From: Sipunculus nudus
Taxonomy: Eukaryota > Annelida > Sipuncula > Golfingiida > Sipunculidae
DNA length: 64,000 nucleotides
Direction of reading: 5' to 3'
Assembly: GCA_026874595.1 (NCBI GenBank)
Contig: CM049311.1
Coordinates: 44,519,676-44,583,675, forward strand
The notes under the pieces were generated by a model that ran no database searches, was not told the DNA's origin, and saw only the letters and a list, made by a program, of their open reading frames with translations. A program made the translations under genes and the position numbers. Positions within the stretch are counted from its first letter, which is position 1; each line of letters opens with the position of its first letter. Below, in pieces: positions 58,683 to 64,000 of this stretch.

Positions 58683-60044
58683 TCTAAGACTAATCTTGAA
58701 TATTAATGATTAAAAGTTGTGCTCTCTAGTTAGGAACTGTATTAACCTTAATCCTGCCTGTAACAAAATTGTTAAAAATCCCACTTGGGATTTTATATTC
58801 TTGGTTTTCCCAAATGTCAGCAAGAGAGATGGTGGTGACTGTGTAGTTCTTCTGTACAGGTATGGTGAGAAATAGCCTCAGTATTCTCAAAATGTCAAAG
58901 ATCCTATCACACAGCCATAACAAGAGCAAGTGGCTGTTAAATTTGATCTGTGTACTGTTAAGATATCATGCAAGTTGCTGGAGTATACCTCCTGGATGGA
59001 CTGTACGTAGTCACAAGCAAAGAGCTAACAGGTGCAGCTGCTGGTACACATCATATAAAAATGACTGTTAGCTTGTCATATGCACCTGTGTCTATGATCA
59101 ATGATTGTAACTGGCATGTATTTTGCTGTTTACTCCTGGCTGGCTTCAACATTCCAGTTTTTTAAGCATTTATGCCAGTTTTGTCTTACTCTTAACGTGA
59201 GTGCATTGATCACTGTTAGCTGTTACAGTTTATGTGAGGATATGTACAACTCTTCATGGCATAAGCTACTACTATACCAAAACATTATGTGTACTGCAAT
59301 ACAGTTTGTGTTCCTGTCAGTTTCACTGTACATGTATATTTAGTATTTATGTACACTTCTGTGTCTGGTTAGAGGAAGGTGCTGACTAGTGCATTACGTG
59401 GTATGATCCTTCATTGCCTTTTCTAGTCTGATATCCCTATTCTGACTGATTTAATATCTTTTTCGGTTTCAACTTGTGTATCTTGTAAAAATGATGTCAC
59501 AGCCTGTGTTTGGCACAATAATGAAAGAATTCATCCTCCACTGAAATATGAGTGGTGTTTAATTTAAAACAGATTGTGGTGTAACTAAATGACACAAATG
59601 TCAAGAATTTGTGTAATACATGACACTCTTGTCACAAACTAATCCACCACAAACTGACAAAAAAGCAATAAAACAAAAGCTACTAAGAAGTGTAACTTTC
59701 ACTGAAATGAACCAAGGTGTGTATGTACGTGTGTGTATGTATGTAGTTTCAGCTGGAGCTGTTTAGGCAGCCTGTGGCAGTATTTGAGGGTAAGGCCAGA
59801 CCTGTGCTAAATTTAGTACCAGCTGTTTGAAAGAGGCCCCCAGACATTCACGACTGATCAGGTTTCCTAGATATTCCTGGCATCTGAGATTGTGGTGTGT
59901 TACATTACTTACCCTAATATACAGCCTACCCAATGTTCTGCTTGCAACAGCATTATTAAGCTTACTTAGCACAGACATAGCATACATCTATCTAGTGGTC
60001 TATAGAGCAGTAGGTCATAATCCTATTTTAACTATATAATGATA
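58683..60044. other. Unique intron/upstream sequence, nothing recognised
   Basis: Non-repetitive AT-rich sequence upstream of the first exon in the window. It would hold an alternative promoter if the ATG at 58,682 is a true start, but no TATA box or other promoter element stands out. ORFs of 65-80 codons at 58,862-59,343 have no recognisable pattern. Confidence 0.45.
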
Positions 60045-60305
60045 ACAAGGGACCCATGGGTCACTGTGCTCAGCTGAAGTTGACCTTGAAGGTGAAAATC
60101 TAAAATAATATCAAATGGAAATATAGTGTAAGAGGAAGAGGTAATATAGGCCATGGTTGGTTAACATGATTGGTTTGTATTGATGAGCAAGAAATTGTTG
60201 CAAAATATAGTTTGTGACCTGACCATGTGTTTCCTAAAGTTGAAACTGAAGCATGTGAGCAGTTTGTGAACAAATGATCAGTACTATTACCATGATCATT
60301 AGTTA
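60045..60305 (-). mobile_element. Family D (D2 subtype) head fragment
   Basis: ACAAGGGACCCATGGGTCAC then TGTGCTCAGCTG, followed by about 225 bp matching 12,745-12,970 and 24,225-24,420. It is cut off at ATCATTAGTT. A minus-strand ORF here resembles one at 12,768-13,025 only because the DNA is repeated. Confidence 0.7.
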
Positions 60306-61084
60306 TGCACCTGGTGAGACACATCCCAATAGGACGTACGTCCCAATGTACTGTGTGATAAAACGCAGAGTTGCAGTAGTGGTGGGCCGATCATAGAGTT
60401 TTTTCGAAAGTCAGTCGGTTTGCTGCCACATTCAAGCGCTCAATTACAAAAGGCAACTATTGATTATATCATACTCATGACTGTTTTTTTCCAGAATGCC
60501 TTTATGTTATAGGTAAAAATTGTTCTTCCATTTTTTACAACATTCCCCGCTTCATATAATGAGTTTGTGTTCCCAAATAACCTCCATATCTAACTGAGTA
60601 TTATACGGTAGATGAGAGAACGGAGGACTTATTAAACTGCTGCAGAATTGCGGAAAGTTTTCTACAGAGATATTCATTAGAAAATATGGGCGATATGGCG
60701 TTAAAATGCTCCATAATTCTCCAGGTCTATGCCAATTTTGCGAGATTCTCTTAGAAATAATCTCTTCATCTCATGCCAGGTGTCTCTGTTGCATGAGTAA
60801 TTATATATATAGCTTTCAATTACTTTTTTTTTTAAATTTTCACCAAAAATTATATAGGCCTGTAATTTTCCTGGCAGGCCTGTGAAACCAGTATGCATGT
60901 CAGCAGTTGTCATAATTGTTATAAAATAAAAGTCCTTGCTGGTGGTTAAGTTAAAATGATACGCGGGAGTATTTATGAGGGCCAGCAAGTATAGATGTCC
61001 TGGACTGTGGTTTAATTCTTGATTATTATAATTAATGCAAATGAAACTTTGAATAGCATATCTTAGTAATAATATGAAAATATA
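60306..61084. other. Unique intronic stretch
   Basis: Nothing recognised apart from a perfect 12-bp palindrome GGACGTACGTCC near 60,333. An open minus frame (60,701-60,988) has no known pattern. Confidence 0.4.
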
Positions 61085-62312
61085 AATAAGGCCTACAGGC
61101 CTAGTGCGAACCTGTGCATTAGGAAATACACCAGGTATAGCTTCAATGCTGGACCATTACTTCTCATGTACATGAACAATGCAAGTACTAAACATTTTGA
61201 ATAAGAAACAATTACACAAACATCACTGCTGAAATTCTGGCTTGGGTGCACACAACACAAAAATGATTGTAGCTGGCACCACCAGTCTTGTATACAACAA
61301 AGCTATCAGAGATATATACATATGCCCAATTTCAGGCTGATATATCAAATTCCTCTGTAGAAATAAGCAGGCACATACACTGTGCAAAAGTCACTGTAGG
61401 TGGCGACACCTGTGTTGTGAACGAGAAAGCCATCAAAGACACATAGACTGGTCAAAATATCAGGCCAATACATCAAACTTACTTTGAGTCTGATGCATGG
61501 GGCTGACCAGGCTTAGGTGAGAAAGGCAGTTGCCCCAAGTGAACTGTGACAAATTTACTAGCTGGCTCAGGCTACTGCACTAATGGAACTCATGACCTGT
61601 ACCTGGCTGCACTGAATGAACTCTTGACCTGTTGCATAATCTGACACAGTTGGTAGTCCACATACAGCCCTTAGGGGCATGACACCCATGAGGTGATCAC
61701 ATGGTGGCCATGAGGTGTTCACATGTCACCCATGAGGTGATCACATGCCTTGTGCTTGGCTGCACTGACTGAACTCTTGACCTATATCTGGCTGCACTGA
61801 ATGAACTCTTGTTCTGTTGCCAAATCTGAAACAGTTAGCAGTTTCTCAACCTATTTAAAGATACAAACACAATCTTGGTCTGTTGGTCAATCTGTTTACA
61901 CATACTGAAAGGCTTTGGCTAAAATGTTTTTTTTTTCAAGCTGACATATTCATAAACTTATTATCAAAATATCTAAAATAACAAAAGATGCAGTTCTTTC
62001 ATTGTTAAAGGTCCAATAATTCTGCCAAAAATCATTCAAGTAAACTTGAACAAAGGCCACCTAAGAATAATTTTTGTGCAATGTTACAGAAGTTATAATT
62101 GAAACAATAATTTTGTAGAAGAACAGTTTTGCAGTCCTCAGTTTGAGTTAGACATAATAATGGCCATAAGACCATTTTAAGCTTTTCTGATATGATTGAA
62201 AGAATCATGTCCTAGGATAATTCTTTTGAAAAATTGAACCATTCAACTTGACAGTTTCATCATAAACATTTTACGCTGAAAGAGGCTAAAATTACGAGGT
62301 TTTTGCTAATAA
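61085..62312 (-). mobile_element. Family E element, 3' half
   Basis: Head AATAAGGCCTACAGGCCTAG then TGCGAACCTGTGC. The core is colinear with 20,423-21,900: 'ggcaccaccagtcttgtata', a three-copy GATCAC minisatellite at 61,684-61,748, 'actgaactcttgacc' repeats. It is interrupted at 62,313 by a D head. Confidence 0.7.
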
Positions 62313-63466
62313 ACAAGGGACCTATGGGTCACGGTGCTCAGCTGTTATATATGATAAAAAAATATGATTTAGAAATGAGGCACATGCTCGTTTTGTGTGG
62401 TAATAAGTATAAGCTGTATTATGAGTTGTTGTTGTTAAGCTTATGTATGATTTTGATAGTACCTTTGGAGACAGAGAAGAGAATTGATTTCATTTATTTT
62501 ATTAACAAATGGAGTACTATTGTCACACAGATTTTAACTTGACCATATAACTTATAAGCAGAACACATAATATAAGAGTTTAACTATTTATTAAAAAAAT
62601 TACAAATATTGTCCCAGATATAATTTTTATTAAAAATAATAAGAGAATCGTATGATTTTTTAAATGAAATATAACTGAAATGATTATTAAAATAATATTA
62701 AAGAATATATTCATGAATGCATTCATGAATACATTTGGAAAGTATTTGCACTGGTATTCATATACTTTCATTTTTACCTGAATTCCCATTCTTTATGCAA
62801 GAAATTTTATAATGGAGTACACATTCATATTTGTATTTAAATACAATTGCAAAGTATTCCCACCATGTCTGGTATTTATTCAGTTTTCACCAAACAATGG
62901 TGATGAGAATCCAGAATGTACAAAATTCACACATTTAAATAATGATCATAAGTACCTGGTATTATGGCTTTTATTTATATTAAAAAAAAAATAAATGTGA
63001 TATATTCATTTTGGACTAATTTCACATCAATGTACACACTAGACACAGTAGGAATCTAGATTAATATTATCAACTGCATCTTTGTCTATCATTAATTTCC
63101 CTCATATGATCCCTAATGATTAGAAATGAATTATATGATTTACTTTTTTATTATTAAAATTGAACTGAAAAATGCCATAGGTGACTGCATGGTGTTATTT
63201 GGAATACGTGACATTCTATCCATCGATACAAGATTCTTATATCATCAGTAACTGCAAGTTAATTCCCTATTATTATAAACTAACAAATTCCTTTTCTTTT
63301 TTTCTTTAATTTGTTATTAAAAACCAATAAAAAACTAAAAAGCTGAAATCCTTATGTGTGCATGATATGAAAATTATATAAACAGAGCTCACATGAAACA
63401 AAAGTGAAATGGTCAAAGTTGGGCAAAATTTAAGGTACTAATTTTATATTTATACTAATAACTTAT
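62313..63466 (-). mobile_element. Family D element head and body, truncated
   Basis: Head ACAAGGGACCTATGGGTCAC, then about 1 kb of D body colinear with 14,400-15,400. A deletion near 63,332 then joins to the segment equivalent to 15,650. It stops after 'aataactta' at about 63,466. Confidence 0.7.
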
Positions 63467-64000
63467 CTATTCTCATTTTTTCTTTTCGCTTCAACTGACA
63501 TGAATTATTATTATCTTTGTTGTTGTTGGTGTTGATGTTATTATTATTATTTTTTATTATTATTTATTATTATTAATTACAATTTCAGTTTAGTACATAT
63601 CTGTATATTTAAGTTGAGTAAAGAAAAGCTAGAGGAAAAGAAAAGTAGACATTTAAAGCAAAGTTAACAAAATATTTAACCAGGTATTCAATTATTATTA
63701 TTTTTTTCAGGTCAGTTATAAAATGCATATTAGAAAATTGCACAGAATGAATGGATTGCATATTCTTGTGAAATTTTATCTGTTTATTTTCAAAATTATT
63801 GTAAGTCATGATTATAATAACTTATATATTAGTAACATCTAAGCAATACTGATACATGTTGTTGACAAAATTTAAGGTATTGATTTTTTATTTATGCTAA
63901 TAACTTAAAATATGCAAAATTCAGATCTAATTTTGGGTAAACAATTGAATCTTGATTTAATAAACATACATCCCTGAAAAAAAGTATCCAGCTTCAGTAA
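63467..64000. repeat. ATT-rich insert then D body resuming
   Basis: 63,467-63,865 is non-D sequence with a (TTA/ATT)n microsatellite at about 63,535-63,580. From 63,866 D-type text resumes ('caaaatttaaggtattgatt', 'cagatctaattttgggtaaa') to the window end. The 400 bp may be an insert, but no target duplication is clear. Confidence 0.45.

Overview
This is a eukaryotic, AT-rich, intron-dominated window, most likely from a marine invertebrate and probably a mollusc. The evidence is spliced GT-AG exons, very long introns, and dense short-module repeats built around the palindrome GGTGGCGCCACC and GGAC/GACA microsatellites. The taxon is an inference. I see no bacterial genes, rRNA, tRNA or CRISPR.

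Host gene: three coding exons lie on the minus strand, in the order 58,682-58,521, 51,039-50,881 and 19,982-19,833. The last two join in phase 0 with consensus splice sites. Their product, a Ser/Tyr/Gly-rich stretch, then DTDYKK|LYEEE, then a charged coiled coil, matches the C-terminal part of the myosin phosphatase targeting subunit (PPP1R12/MYPT/MBS). Everything else is intron, including one intron of 30.9 kb (19,983-50,880). The 5' and 3' parts of the gene lie outside the window.

Mobile elements: (1) A degenerate L1-type LINE on the plus strand (about 5,553-12,712) has ORF1 and an APE/RT ORF2. It is interrupted by a 1,995-bp TA-flanked DNA transposon (8,747-10,741) and an 800-bp insert with an 8-bp target duplication (11,033-11,832). 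(2) A 730-bp hAT-type MITE sits at 1,329-2,058. (3) A 618-bp insert with a 9-bp target duplication sits at 30,165-30,782. (4) The dominant content is at least five families (called A, B, D, E and G here) of non-autonomous Helitron/Helentron-like elements. Read in their own orientation, each has a 5' subterminal repeat, a tandem modular core, the inverted copy of that repeat, a short hairpin and a 3' end. Families A, B and G end in CTAG and insert between A and T. Families D and E end in CCTTGTT and insert into A/T runs.

Layout: 1-5,400 holds ends of A, E, B and D elements, the hAT MITE and a perfect 240-bp duplication. 5,553-12,712 is the LINE. 12,713-19,640 is D copies with an A element nested inside. 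19,833-19,982 is an exon. 20,423-30,822 is an E-family mosaic with nested A and B modules. 31,666-34,903 holds A and D copies. 35,987-48,243 is a three-level nest (B contains G, which contains D in D). 48,620-50,021 is a complete B element. 50,881-51,039 is an exon. 51,239-58,378 is an E/D/F mosaic. 58,521-58,682 is an exon. 58,683-64,000 is intron with D and E copies. Paired filled and empty sites within the window allow the element ends and insertion order to be read directly.

The most interesting signal is that the element families differ in their ends but share one modular core of about 140 bp. Cores also appear to be exchanged between families, including an array that carries nuclear-receptor DR1-like sites.
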